Shown here: piece after piece, positions 33,425-45,204 of the stretch
How the letters are laid out: the number at the start of each line of letters is the position of its first letter
Position numbering within the stretch: position 1 is the stretch's first letter
The notes under the pieces: generated by a model
Database searches by the model: none
What the model was told of the DNA's origin: nothing
Seen by the model: the letters and a program-made list of their open reading frames with translations, nothing else
Assembly: GCA_037952775.1 (NCBI GenBank)
Contig: JBANAY010000004.1
Location: 14,694,001-14,758,000, forward strand
Direction of reading: 5' to 3'
DNA: 64,000 nt
DNA from: Clonostachys chloroleuca
Lineage: Eukaryota; Ascomycota; Sordariomycetes; Hypocreales; Bionectriaceae
Program-made: the position numbers and the translations under genes

Positions 33425-35076
33425 ATGGCACACACAGTTCCACCTGTAAGTTTTGGATAGCCTAGGCTTTGCTGACGATGTTTGACCTCATTCCACCAGT
33501 TGAAAGACCCCTCGCTCTTCATTGAGAAGTGTTTCGTTGATGGTGAATGGGCAAGTGCTAAATCAGGCGAAGTTTTCGATATCTACGGTAAGCAATAGCA
33601 CTCGACCCCGACTAGTTTGACCTGTGCATTACTGATACAACGAAACGGCAGACCCATCCAATGGAAAACTTATCGGAAGTTGTCCCGACTTTAATATCGC
33701 TGATACGGAAAGGGCCATCGTAGCAGCAAGAGCTGCATTTCCACTTTTCCGCAGCACCCCCGTTCGCGAAAGGGCTCGGATGTTGCGACGCTGGTATCAA
33801 CTCATGGTCGAGAATGCCGAAGACATTGCAACGTTAATCACTTGGGAAAATGGGAAGCCTCTTGCGGATGCAAGGGGAGAAGCTACGTTCGCGGCAAACT
33901 TCTTGGAATGGTTCAGCGAAGAAGCCTCCCGTGTGTACGGAGATACAATTCCTTCCTCTATCCCTGGAAACCGGGTTATCACTATCAAGGAGCCGGTAGG
34001 AGTCTGCGCCTTCATCACGCCATGGAACTTCCCAGCTGCTATGATTACCAGGAAGCTCGGGCCGGCTCTAGCCGCTGGCTGCACCGTTGTTGCCAAGTTG
34101 GCCCCTGAGACGCCATTTACGGCCAACGCCATCGCCGAGCTCGCCCGCCGAGCAGGCATCCCGAAGGGTGTTATCAATCTGTTGACCACGAACAAGAACG
34201 TCACCCAGGTCGGCGAAATTCTTACGACCCATCCGGTGATCCGGAAGGTGTCTTTCACTGGATCTACGCCTGTTGGTAAGCTTCTCATGAAACAGGCATC
34301 TTCAACTGTAAAGAAGGTATCGTGGGAGCTTGGTGGCAATGCCCCTTTCATTGTGTTTGACGATGCAGATATTGAGGGCGCTGTGACTGGGGCCATCACG
34401 TCAAAGTTCCGGAGTTCCGGACAAACTTGCGTCTGTGCCAACCGCATCTATGTACAAAAAGGCATATATGTTAAATTTGCTCGCAAGTTTGCCGAAAAAG
34501 TGAAGGCTTTCAAGGTTGGGCCTGGGTTCCAAGACGGTGTCACCCATGGGCCTCTGATCCATTCACGAGCAGTTGACAAAGTGCATCAGCATGTCGAAGA
34601 TGCTCAGTCCAAGGGTGCAGTTGTTGTCATCGGAGGCAAGAAAGCCAACGAGCTCGGCGAATCCTTTTATTACCCCACGGTTCTTACCAACATGACGGGA
34701 AATATGAGGCTTGCCCGCGAGGAGACCTTTGGCCCGGTCGCTGGCCTATTTTCCTTTGAAACCGAGAAGGAGGTGGTAGAGCTTGCAAACTGTTCCGACG
34801 TTGGCCTGGCAGCGTATTTTTATGCAAGTGACGTAAGGCGCGTGATGCGAGTGGCAGAGGCCCTTGAAGTCGGAATGGTTGGTGTGAACACGGGTCTAAT
34901 CGCGGACGTCGCTTCGCCGTGAGTTTCTGCATCCCCCATCCCCTTTACACGAGAAACAATTCTAATGCTTCCGTAGTTTTGGGGGCATCAAGGAGAGCGG
35001 TTTTGGCCGCGAAGGAGGCAAGTATGGCATTGACGAGTTTCTTCACGTCAAGACTATAACTTATGGGGGAATTTAG
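33425..35076 (+). CDS. Succinate-semialdehyde dehydrogenase-type aldehyde dehydrogenase
   Basis: NAD(P)+-dependent oxidation of an aldehyde to its acid; the closest family is SSADH of the GABA shunt (yeast UGA2). Four exons: 33425-33445, 33500-33587, 33652-34918 and 34977-35076; introns 54, 64 and 58 nt; 491 residues. The first exon has only 21 bases (MAHTVPP). Family landmarks: [28 protein letters not shown], the catalytic Glu in WELGGNAPF, the catalytic Cys in [17 protein letters not shown], and the C-terminal [15 protein letters not shown]. The usual VKPAPETP block reads AKLAPETP. In the cluster it would oxidise the aldehyde released by the flavin oxidases. No organelle signal is evident. 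Confidence 0.94.
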
Positions 35077-35406
35077 TCTCGGCTATAGACTCATAGACAT
35101 AAAAGGACTGCAGTAAGGAGTGCCCCTTAAAGAAATCTATTAGAGAAGAATTCCTACATTGAGTTTTAACGAAATAAATTCATTGCTTTGCAATATTCAG
35201 TTGTGCTGGTCACTAACTCCACTCGAAGACGTATTTACTGGTGAGCATGCCACTCTCCCACACAAAGTTATCAGTCCCATTCCCTGCCTCTGTGGCCGCC
35301 ATTGCCTCATTTGAGCGACTCGTGACTAGCCATACATGGATCATGACATGTTGAATCCGCTCTGCCATCGTGTTTCTGGGCCAATAGTCAGATTCGTTAC
35401 CAGATA

Positions 35407-37179
35407 TTAGCTTTGTTGTATAGTCAAGCATGGTCCCTGCTGCTGCTGAGAGCATCTTAAGTGACAGCCAGCAATGAAAATTGGCCACAGAAAACTAGAT
35501 GAGCCGAGTTTCCCAAAAGGTGGAATGGAGTACCCAGAATCCAGTAGCTGAAACATCCGACTGAGGGGGTCGACGGCTTCTGTGGCATCTATTGTACTAC
35601 GATTGTAGTGTGTGTCCTCCAGCAGGATGAGCGCAGCCAGCCGGAATGCTTCTGCCGTCTTTTCCGCTGAGACTTCTGGTGGAATATTCGCCTCTGATTG
35701 GCCACTGAGTACATTGATCAAGGCCGATGAGCTCTCCGCAGGTGGATGCTGTTGGATAGACTGAAGCCGCCTCTTCATTTCGTTGGCCCATTCCCGCTGA
35801 GTGAAAGAGGGGGGCTCTGCGCCGTCTTTTGCCGTCGTACCTCCTTAGCGATAGCCAAGATCAGACCGAGAAGCTCATTAGAACACCCGGCGAAGGGGTT
35901 GATTTCAGTGCCTTGTCTATCGGCCAAAGTGAGCCAGTACGTAGCATCGCGAAATACACTTTCGTGATCCTCATTGCGAGACATGGCAGTGTAAGTGAGG
36001 ACGCTCCTTGATGCAAAATACTGGCCTAGAAAGGAGAGAATGCCTCTCTCGTAATGAGTTTCGTGTGAGTTGGAAAATGTACATTCTTTAAGCAGATTGC
36101 GGACTCCCTGAGAGTGTGCTCTCCAAGATCGAATTGGCACGTTATTCGCGTATATAAGGCCTGGCGTTGGACTGTAAATCTCAAAGAAACACAGCATAAG
36201 AATAATTCCTAGAATTTCAAGCCTAGAGAATGATGTTCGATTCTTTTTGCTAATAGATTTCTGTAAGCCCTGTAGGGCTTCGGTCTGGTACTGTAGCGCC
36301 GCAGTATGAAAGCGGGCATCGTGTGCCCTGGCACTATTTGCAGCCACGGCAAGTACAGCTTTCAGAAGCAAGCGAGACTGGTAAGCCAGTGGCAACACGA
36401 CTTGTCGGTAGTTGTTGTTGTCAGCATTTCTAACTACGCATTTAGGACACATCCTGCATGCGTCTAGATGCTACGTTAGCAACGTTATACATTCGGACGG
36501 GAGGTGCATCTTGGCTCACAAAAGTTGAAAAGCATCTTATCATCGTTTTTCATATCAGTAAGTGGGTACATAGAGTACAAAGATGCGCCCATGCCAGGCA
36601 GAAACGATATCTCCGGCTGGTCCTCCCCGATGTCATGGATGTCACCTGAAGTAATGTCGAAGTCTTTGGAATCCCACATTTGGGGATTCAATGTGACTAT
36701 ATCTGCATGGAGCTTGATTACACTTGACTCGGTCCTTTCTTCTTCATCCTGCAGAAGATTGGTTTCGAAGTTCAAAGGACTCCATGGAATTGTATCTAGG
36801 AACAGTTGCTGTGTGGTGGTTGCGAAACAGGCCTCTGATGCTTCCTCAGGGTCCACTTCGGGGCGATATGAAGTAGATGGCACCAGTCGTTTTGCTCTCT
36901 GCTTTCGCGCACGATTGTTACCAGGCTTCGCGCCTGGCATCGGCCATCGGATTTGGACGCCATAGGCGCATTCGAGATTGCTGTGAGCGCATCTTGCACA
37001 TGATGGTTTGGCTTCTACCAGGCGTAACAGTAAGAATCAAACTCTGCGTGGCACCCAACACGACATTAATACATACCGTCACACTTCAGCCGTCTCTGCC
37101 GGCAGGTCTGGCAACCGGTAGTGGTACGACTCGTAGGTCTCCGCCCATAAAATGGAACCTTGGCCGACGCAGGCATCAT
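35407..37179 (-). CDS. Zn2Cys6 fungal transcription factor
   Basis: Binuclear zinc-cluster regulator, the likely pathway-specific activator of the cluster. Four exons: 37179-37077, 37014-36520, 36463-35841 and 35796-35407; introns 62, 56 and 44 nt; 536 residues. The zinc cluster is split by intron 1: GCQTCRQRRLKCD joins EAKPSCARCAHSNLEC, giving the six-Cys spacing C-x2-C-x6-C-x5-C-x2-C-x6-C. The fungal_trans_2-like region follows (LPLAYQSRLLLKAVLAVAA, FLWPIFIAGC). The start was set at MMPASAKVPF just before the cluster; upstream codons look non-coding. The C-terminus is uncertain: after FLWPIFIAGC the frame ends early (QQS, stop 35407-35409), while family-like sequence (WPRNTMAERIQHVM) continues in another frame down to 35213. 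Either an intron was missed or a frameshift removed about 60 residues. The gene is tail-to-tail with the dehydrogenase. Confidence 0.85.
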
Positions 37180-37679
37180 GCACTGAATCGATATGTTCGT
37201 AGCACAACGTGTAGTGGTTTCTAATCGGGCGCGCATGGAATTGACAAGACACGCAAAAGAGTGGTGGTAGTAGTCAAAAGGGTCTTGGGGGCCTGGCGTG
37301 TTGAAATAGTGCATTTTTGGGGTTACAGCAAACCCTTTACGATAAACGATCTCGCCAGGAACTAGACTGACAAGTTGCGGGGTAAAGATTACGTAACTAA
37401 TATCCCCTCCGTATCGGCACATTCGCTAGTGGAAGTCTCTTGAAAAGGCTTGTTGTGTCTGAACCGAGGCGCCCGATGTGGGAGCCGCCATAGCATATAT
37501 CGCCACTTTCATATTGGCTATGTTCAATTGACGTAGATAAAGTTGTGACATTCTGGTGGACACAGCTTGTTTTCTTATATATCTGAACTTGTGTTTTGAT
37601 GATCGAATCTTGGTGCATTCCTCAGCTGCGCATCCTTGCTTGGCCCTAAGGACTTCAAAAGCTCCCATTGTTCATCGCC

Positions 37680-39429
37680 TCACAGAGCATACCTGAAAAG
37701 AGGACTCTCATCCCCCATTTCCGTCAGCTGCTCTGGCGTGTATTTATCCATAACCTCCTCCACAGGCTTCGCAGCCCTCTTCCTATTGATCTTCCTCAAA
37801 ATTAAATAATAAATACCTGGCCAGACGACGCCAAATGCCGTCAACATGGCAATGCAGAGTCCGAATCCGGTCGAGTACGTGGGCGCTTCATTCGCCAGAA
37901 AGATATTGGAGCCCAGGACCTAGATGATTCAGTCAGTAAGCAGGCCAGAATGCAAAGGCAAGCGGAGAATGAATACCACTTACACCACCGAGTTGTGCAA
38001 TAGACATCATGAGACCGATTCCAGCAGCCCGCTTCGTGGAGCCGGCCATGTTAAGCGCCACCCAGGCTATGACTCCCGGCGAAATGGGATACAGGCCACC
38101 TGCCATCAGGAAGATGCCAAAATATGTAACGCCAGGGACGTTATGAAAACGAATACTGGAAATGATGATGACGAAGCCAACGACTGCCATGGCGTTTGGC
38201 AAAGCAATAGCTAGCGCCCTCTGCCTGTAGCGATCGGCCATCACCCCTGACACCACCGTGACGATGCATGCGAATATATAAGGAGGAGCCGTCATAGCCT
38301 GAGCCTTGACGCTGGAGTACCCCAGGCTGCTCACAATTCCTGGAAGCACAAAGCTAATGCCATAGACGACAGTAGCAACAGTAAACTCAATGAGAGCCAC
38401 AGAGTAGGTATGGATCGAGTGGAAGGCTTTCTTGACATCTCCCATTGAGAACTCCTGCTTCTCCCTGATGCCAGTCTCCCCACCTGCTGCGTACTTATTT
38501 CTCAGCGCAAGGAACTCCTTCTCGTCTTCAGTCAGCCATGTTTTGACTCGGTCAGGATTCGGAGAGATCCAGAAGTAAGACATTAAGCCGACAATGACGG
38601 CAAAGAGCCCCTCGAGGACGTAAATCCAGCGCCAGCCTCGATACCCCCAAGTATGGTCAAGGTGGCCAATACCATAGGCCAGGAGACCCGAAAAAGCTCC
38701 AGCAATTGAGGCCGCAGAGTAGAACACAGTCATTCTCGTGTGCAGCTCCTTTGGAGAGTACCAAGCGGTAAGGATAAATGTACAGCCGGGATAGATACCA
38801 GCCTCAACGAAGCCGAGTATCAATCGGAAAGCTATCCAACCCCCATAAGTGCTTTGGCAACCGGCACAAATGATCGTTACTCCACATGCGATGAGAAGCG
38901 TTGGAAGCCAAAATCGTGGTCCAATACGCTTGAGCATAATGTTGGAAGGACTGTCCTATGATTAGCAAGACTGAAGCAGTGGATGGGGAGTTATTGCATA
39001 GCATACACTCCGCCAAGAGCGTAAGTTATGAAGAAGATGGAAAGCGACGTGTTCCATTGCGTGCCATTGATATTCAGATCTTCGAGCGTCCCAAACAGCT
39101 TTGCATTTCCTATACCACTCCATTTTAGCATTGACGTAATCCAATATTCGAATCAGTGCTTCTTACCAGCGTTTGACCGATCGACATACGCCAAGAGGTA
39201 GATAATCACTAGCTGCGGTAGGACGCGGTAACTGTGACTCGTTAGAATGTGTTTCTGTCTAACGACTAGAGCTAGCAGACTCAATTTTGCGGACAAGTTT
39301 GCTCATCCGTTCCCCCGTGAAGTCCTCATTTAGTTGGCAGTAGTGTTCGTACTCGGTCATTGTAATACCGTTACTAGAGTCCACGGCCTTCGTGCCACGC
39401 TTCGAGATGTGAACAGCTTTAATATCCAT
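37680..39429 (-). CDS. MFS transporter of the anion:cation symporter family (Dal5/Tna1 type)
   Basis: Plasma-membrane importer; relatives carry allantoate, ureidosuccinate, nicotinate, dipeptides and other carboxylates. Five exons: 39429-39281, 39231-39167, 39109-39009, 38955-37984 and 37919-37680; introns 49, 57, 53 and 64 nt; 508 residues. About 12 membrane segments. Signatures include LVIIYLLAYVDRSNAGNAK after helix 1, the block SNIMLKRIGPRFWLP, GFVEAGIYPG, and the C-terminal WPGIYYLILRKINRKRA. The first intron uses a weak donor (GTCTGC) but is required by the family sequence KIDYRVLPQ. The gene is divergent from the D-amino-acid oxidase gene across 939 bases, so co-regulation is plausible. 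The substrate is probably a small carboxylated nitrogen compound, by family and context. Confidence 0.92.
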
Positions 39430-40368
39430 GGTGGTATAATTGAAGGAACACAAGGGCAGAAACTTGAAAGATAAACTGTCAATTCTTGGAGTAAAAGTAT
39501 AGTGCTGGCTTTGGGCTTGGGTTCTGGGGAGACGATGGAGGTTATTATGTTCTGCGGCCCCCCGTGAAACCGACTTGGAAAGTCAGCTCCACTTCTGTAT
39601 ACAGAATAGACTCACACAGGTAGTGCGCCTATCACGTATTCCCCTGGGCCAAGCATATGTTACAATTGAAGCCGCGAACTGCCGCTTTGGAAGCGATATG
39701 GTCGATATGGTCGAGTCTGGGGTTCCGATGCTTGCAAAGGGGGGTGATCTGTGGTGTAGCGCGACTACAACCCCAGTTTAAGCTGCAGAGGTAGTGGCGC
39801 ATCCATTCCCCAAACAGAATAGGCTGGAAGATGGCACGGAGATTGTGATATCCCCCCATCTTCAACTGCTGCCGCGAGTCACGGGCTGTTCTAGTATGTT
39901 GTCCGGTGGAGATGAGGAAAATCCACTGTAAAGGAACCTCACTCTAACCGCTTTAGGTACAAAGCACACTCAAGTGAACCGCAACTGACGGTCCTAGTCT
40001 AACTAACCTCTTCAGGTGTTTTCTAGACGAGCCTGCCCCAGTGCATTGATATGGACTACGAGTCATAGGAAGCGAAATCAAGACCCGCTTCAAAAGGAAC
40101 TAACCGCTTGGAGTAGATCTCTAGCGAGATAAGTTTACAGCTAGCTAGTAGCCAAGCTAGTAGCCACGAGACACAAGACAAAGACAGACATCCCTTCGCA
40201 ATACACGCTCCCAGATACCAACTTCTCCCATTGGATAACTACTAGTAGCATGCAACATGGCGGGGATGCTGTCGACAACGTATAAACGATTCCCATTGCT
40301 TTGATTTGAACTCCTAATTCGCATTGAACATCATCTGTGATTTTTCTGGTTTGTATGACAGAAGCAGG
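39430..40368. promoter_or_regulatory. Shared divergent promoter of transporter and D-amino-acid oxidase
   Basis: 939 bases between two divergent start codons, without a recognisable gene (frames up to 78 codons only). This is the most likely place for binding sites of the cluster's zinc-cluster regulator. I did not find an unambiguous paired CGG site by eye. Confidence 0.45.
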
Positions 40369-41527
40369 ATGGCTAGAGTTACAATTCTTGGTGCCGGGTA
40401 CGCTTTCAGTATCCTTCAAAGAACTTGATCATTTTGCTTACAAGGTTCTCTACAGCATCACTGGTTTGGCCATTGCAAGTTCACTGCCCACACACTATGA
40501 TATTACTGTCGTCGCTCGTAACCTACCCGGTGACCCGGAGTCTACTGAGTGGGCTAGTCCTTGGGCTGGCGCTGTCTTCATGGGCATGGCCGACTCCAAC
40601 GAGAAAGAGCAGAAGCTGCAACTCGACTCCTTCTGGGTCTGGTGGAGGCAAGCCCTCAGCCACCCTGAGTCGAGTGTAAGGCAAGTGGAAATGGAGGACC
40701 TCATCGACGATGCAACCTTAGACCAGGTCTGGTATCGCAACAAATTACCGGATTTCAGGATCATGTCCAAGGACGAGCTTCCCGAGGGTGCAACATTCGG
40801 CATGTCATACAAGTCCATCATCATCACACCCGCAGTATATCTGGTCTGGCTGAGGAAGCGACTGGAGGCCTCGGGTATCAAGTTCCGACGCATGAGTGTC
40901 AGTTCTCTCGCCGATCTGCGAGGAATGGGCCATGACATCCTCGTTAACGCAACTGGGGTTGGGGCTCGGCATCTCAATGATGTGGCAGACCAACAGATGC
41001 AGGAAGTTCGAGGCCAAACCGTGCTGGTGGAATCGAATTTCAATAAGATTTGGATTCGTCGTGGCAAGGACTACACATATGCACTTGGTCGCCCGGACGG
41101 AACAGCCATCCTCGGTGGCCTAAAGCAGTACAATAATACCGTCACAAAAGTCGACGACGATCTGCGCGCTGATGTGAGTTACTAAACCCGCGGATATACG
41201 CAGCATGGGCCCTTTTTGAGATTTGTCACCCTTACACATATTTAGATCTTTCGAAGAATACACGAGAACCTCCCGAAAGACTTCCCGTCCGCTGCCTCCG
41301 CCGACTACAACGTGATTCGCGATATCGTCGGCATCAGGCCCCAGAGACAGGGTGGTGCGCGCATTGAAGAAGAGATTATGAATGGGCAAAGAGTTGTGCA
41401 TGCGTACGGTGCTGAGGGCGGTGGCTACGTCTTTGGTTGGGGCTTGGCGCGTGAAGTCTGCAACATCGTGAACGATTATTATGGGAGCCCGATTGCATCT
41501 GTTACACCCTTGCGGGCCAATTTGTAA
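40369..41527 (+). CDS. D-amino-acid oxidase family flavoenzyme
   Basis: FAD enzyme that oxidises D-amino acids (or acidic D-forms such as D-aspartate) to 2-oxo acids, ammonia and H2O2. Three exons: 40369-40397, 40456-41173 and 41246-41527; introns 58 nt (GTACGC...CAG) and 72 nt (GTGAGT...TAG); 342 residues. The first splice rebuilds the dinucleotide motif VTILGAGITGLAIA at the N-terminus. The family signature HAYGAEGGGYVFGWGLA is at about residue 312, preceded by GIRPQRQGGARIE with the substrate-carboxylate Arg. The last residues are RANL; ANL is a known weak peroxisomal tripeptide (as in human catalase), consistent with the family's location. The last enzyme of the cluster. Confidence 0.93.
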
Positions 41528-42017
41528 ATCGATTTCAATACGAGATGAATTAAAGGGGCCGAGAGGGGCATATACATTTACTAAATCGAACATTATCGTA
41601 TAGAACTGAAACCAGTCATGTGGCAGGGTCCACTGACGAAATAGTGATGATGTCCCTACCCAATTGCTCGGACGACACCATCTTACCATATATAGTTCGC
41701 ATACCTTTTGGCTACCATAGTAGGGAGTGTTAGATTTTATATATTAGATAGTCAGAATTATATAGTTATATTTATCTAAGTTATATTATTCTAGTACTTC
41801 TAGTAGGAATAATTATATAATTTAGTATATATCTCTCCTTTAAGCCTAATACTCTTCCAGTCTGGGAAAGAAGGTATATTTAGAGAAAACCGCTTTTGAT
41901 ATAACTAATCGTATCGGATTATACAAAGGCTCGGTTCTAACAAGAGGGGCGAGCTGCACGTCTGCATCACCACCATTCCACATCGGGCTCACTGGTAGTC
42001 TCGAGAGCGGTTTCCGC
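41528..42017. repeat. AT-rich remnant marking the edge of the cluster
   Basis: 41730-41850 is strongly AT-rich with short TATA-rich words and CpT-biased C residues, like a short RIP-mutated remnant. It separates the cluster from what follows. A TGTTAG at about 41728 could be the start of a decayed LTR, but no partner end is visible. Confidence 0.35.
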
Positions 42018-42419
42018 GTGGCTCGAGGCGATTTGCAGCGGATCAATGACACTGTCCAGGAGTTCTGCGGGCAGCAACTCGTACTCGCAGAGCGACTCGA
42101 GCCCAGATGGCAGAATCTCACGCAAGATAATGAAACTGAGCAGTTCCTACTAGAGTCAGAAGATGTCAATGCATTAGGTTTAGCGGACGAGGATTCTACG
42201 GATGGCACATACACAAACGAATCGAACATATTAGACTGGCACCAGAACAAAACGGGGCATGACGCTGATATGCTGGTCGGAAATTCCGGGTATGAAGCTG
42301 AGGAACAGAAAAACCTACGGCCCGTCAGGGTAAATATGAGTGACAGTACGTTTGGGGAAGGATTGCGACTTCAGGTCGGCCATACCAAGGGCGGTCTGGA
42401 TTTCTTTAAGCGCAGATAA
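42018..42419 (+). CDS. Hypothetical protein, possibly the 3' end of a broken gene
   Basis: A 133-residue acidic frame (RGDLQRINDTVQEFCGQQL, DNETEQFLLESEDVNALGLA). The same frame stays open for about 100 bases upstream of the Met with similar composition, so the visible Met may be internal to a longer, truncated protein. It ends FFKRR. The helical N-terminal part resembles the coiled regions seen in fungal STAND-type or cluster-associated proteins, but no family can be named with confidence. Confidence 0.35.
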   Translation: MARGDLQRINDTVQEFCGQQLVLAERLEPRWQNLTQDNETEQFLLESEDVNALGLADEDSTDGTYTNESNILDWHQNKTGHDADMLVGNSGYEAEEQKNLRPVRVNMSDSTFGEGLRLQVGHTKGGLDFFKRR

Positions 42420-42614
42420 CGTTCAAAGAATATCATGATTATGTCTATGTTGTCTAATACCCAAAATCTAATCGATACACCAGGCTCTAATCAAACGAAC
42501 GCTACCCAAATCATCCCTCCATTCCAAATCTATATGCGCGCACTTCCATTACCCCATCGTCTCTCTATGAGTGAGAGAAAGCCAACAAATGAATGAGTCC
42601 ATAAGCAACTTGAC

Positions 42615-43927
42615 TCAAACCCTGCGCCCGCTCTCGCCAATATCCTCATACGTCGCATACTCGGACTGATGCCCCCCGTACGGACTGTACGGCTGCAGCG
42701 GCGCAGTCTGCCTCGGCCCCATCTCCATCTCCTCAACCGAGCTGGAATCGTTATCAAGCGCGACAAACGTGGCGTCGCCGCGACTCTTCAGCTTCTTCTC
42801 CTCCCTGGCGGCCTTCTTATCCAGCTTGGCCTGCTGCTTCGCCGCCTTCTTCTCCGCCTTGGCCTGCCTCCTCTCCTGGCGCGTCGCGCGGGGGAACTCG
42901 CTGTTGGCGCCGCGGAGGACCCAGCCCGGGTGCACGGCGTTGAGAAGGAGGACGGCTAGGGCCATGGGGAGCGCGTCGAGGCAGAGGGCGTACGCCTCGT
43001 GGGTCAGCATCTCGTTGTCGGAACCGGCGCCGGGTCCGAACTCGACGAGGCGGAAGATGATGCGCATCTAGTGATTGCAGGTCAGTATTTATATCTCTTG
43101 TGATGTTGGGCGTTTGGATACTCACCACAATGAAGAGGAGGACGCCTGTCAGGGCCCAGAATAGCAGCATGGCCCTGGACATGTTGGCTTCGAGGCTGGG
43201 GGTGGCCCGCATCTTCATGTAGACCCTGACCATCAAGCCGATGAACACGGTGATGAAGCCGAGCTGGGCGCCGCAGCCGGCCATGTAGATCTTCTTCCCG
43301 ATGTCGATGAGGTTCTGGTCGGCCTCGGGGCCCGAGTTGGACATGAGGATGCCGCCGCCGGCCTGGATGATGAAGCACACGACGTCGATCCAAACGAAGA
43401 TCTGAGTCAGCCAGGTGGCCTTGATGCGCCAGACGGACTGGTCGTCGACGGCGTAGTACACAACGCGGGCGGCGGTCATGTAGACAAAGGCGTTAATCCC
43501 TGTTTTCGGGGAATATTAGTCCAGGTTCATGGGGGCTTTGGGACGGCAATCCGGGGGTGAACCTACAGAGAGGGGCGAGGAGGAAGAAGAGCTGTCCGGC
43601 AATGGCATATCCCATGTTCTGCTGATCCTTGCTTCCGACGGTTTTAATGATGAAGGCGAGCAGTTCCCACGAGACACCCATGAGCAGGACCCAGCAGAAC
43701 CTCTTTTTCCACGCAATAGCCTGGACGAAGTGGGCGGTGAAGCTGATGCCGAAGATGACGGCAAAGGCACAGTTGGCAGCAAAGCTAGGGTAGAAGCCAT
43801 AGTTGGCATTGCACGCGTCAGAGGGGACGTGGCCGTTCTCGTCGGGCACGGCAGTGGTGCAGGAGGCGACGGCAGTCTCGGTAGTCCTGGATGCCAGCTC
43901 GGCGATGGTTGTCGTAGGGCTGGCCAT
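42615..43927 (-). CDS. RTA1-domain seven-helix protein (lipid-translocating exporter family)
   Basis: Family of fungal membrane proteins including yeast RSB1 (sphingoid long-chain base release) and RTA1 (resistance to 7-aminocholesterol). Three exons: 43927-43567, 43499-43126 and 43067-42615; introns 67 and 58 nt; 395 residues. The splice rebuilds LLAPLWINAFVYM, a hallmark of the family. Further landmarks are FVWIDVVCFIIQAGGGILM and MRIIFRLVEFGPG. Seven hydrophobic segments are visible. The cytosolic C-terminal tail is unusually Lys/Ala/Glu-rich (QAKAEKKAAKQQAKLDKKAA), likely a charged helix or coiled coil. It starts the conserved part of the window. Confidence 0.92.
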
Positions 43928-45204
43928 GGCTGGATTGGTTGATATATGGGAGAGGAGACTGAGGAATAGATGTCTTGTCTGATGGAGATATGGAAAGGTG
44001 AATCAACTCCATCTTGAGACGATCCCACATCTCTTATATGCTTCCGCAATCCATATCGCAAAGCTCGGTTCTCGGCCAGCCCTGTCGATTCTAAAATTAT
44101 AATATCACATTGTCTTGCGCCGGGGCCGCGTCACAATCATCTACAGCACACGCAACTCCGCCAGATGGGACGGTGGGAGAGCCCGTACCGAGCATGACAG
44201 GGATGGCCTCGTTGGCTGAGCCGGCATTTCTGGTTCTCTAGCTGCTTTGGGGGCTGTCAGAACCAGGGGCACGAGGAAGACTGATCACTCATGGAGGCTA
44301 ATTTGAAGCTTGATCGCCCGTTTGGGTGGCTCCAAGCCCAGGCCGAGAGCCAGATCAGATCCAAAACACCAGCTTTGGCGACCGGGCCAATCGCCATCGT
44401 CCATTTCACCCACCGGGGCTGTGCGGATTCATCATCCCTCAGATCAATCCTCATGCTGACTCTCCACTTTGCTCCGCCTTCTGCTGCCCGGCAAACGGCA
44501 CCATCGCTGATTGGATGTGTCGCTTAATTTGACTCCACAATGTGAGCTCAGCCTTACTCCAAGTGGCTCTTCTGCCTACCCTATACTAGAGACACCATGC
44601 CCTCGCATCCGTCGTTTTCACTTCCTGTGGCATCATATATGTGCAGGGCTGATAGCGTACCCGGGATAACGTGTAGATATAGTTAGAGTGCCTCGTCATG
44701 CTTTCGTTGCTGGATCTACCGTACCCGAGATGGTGGGCAGTCTAGAAGTTCCACGTGCATTTTCTATCTGGCCTCAACACACCCTATTCCCACGAACCGC
44801 TGTCATATCACAGTGTCTTCATGTTAAGAAAACCTCTACACACAGAAATTATTCAATCAAGCAATACCAGCATAACAGTTTCATTATCTATAGATTCTTC
44901 GTCCTATATCGTTCCCCTTCCCTCAATGATGTAGCCTAGCCCCTACTCCATAGGACAGCAGCCCAGCCCCTCCAGGAACCCGCGGCAAACCAGTGAACAA
45001 ACACAGCCAAAGACTACCACCCTTCACTTTTTTGACACCGGGCATATCACATGCTACAAAGAAAGAATGGAAAGAAGAAAGAAGAGCTTCATGCCATCCG
45101 CGCAAAAATAGAACCAATTCTTTCGCCGTTTGCATGACGTTTGTTTTCCCTCGTCATCCCCTGGCGGCGTCTGATCATCAAGTGTTTCCCTCCTTGTCAC
45201 TTCC
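43928..45204. other. Intergenic between RTA1 gene and COPI gene
   Basis: Promoter of the RTA1-type gene and 3' region of SEC27. Frames such as 44688-44939 show no recognisable family. Confidence 0.5.

Noticed and set aside
41728..41850. Possible LTR starting TGTTAG
   Set aside because: No matching terminal sequence, target duplication, primer-binding site or second LTR was found.
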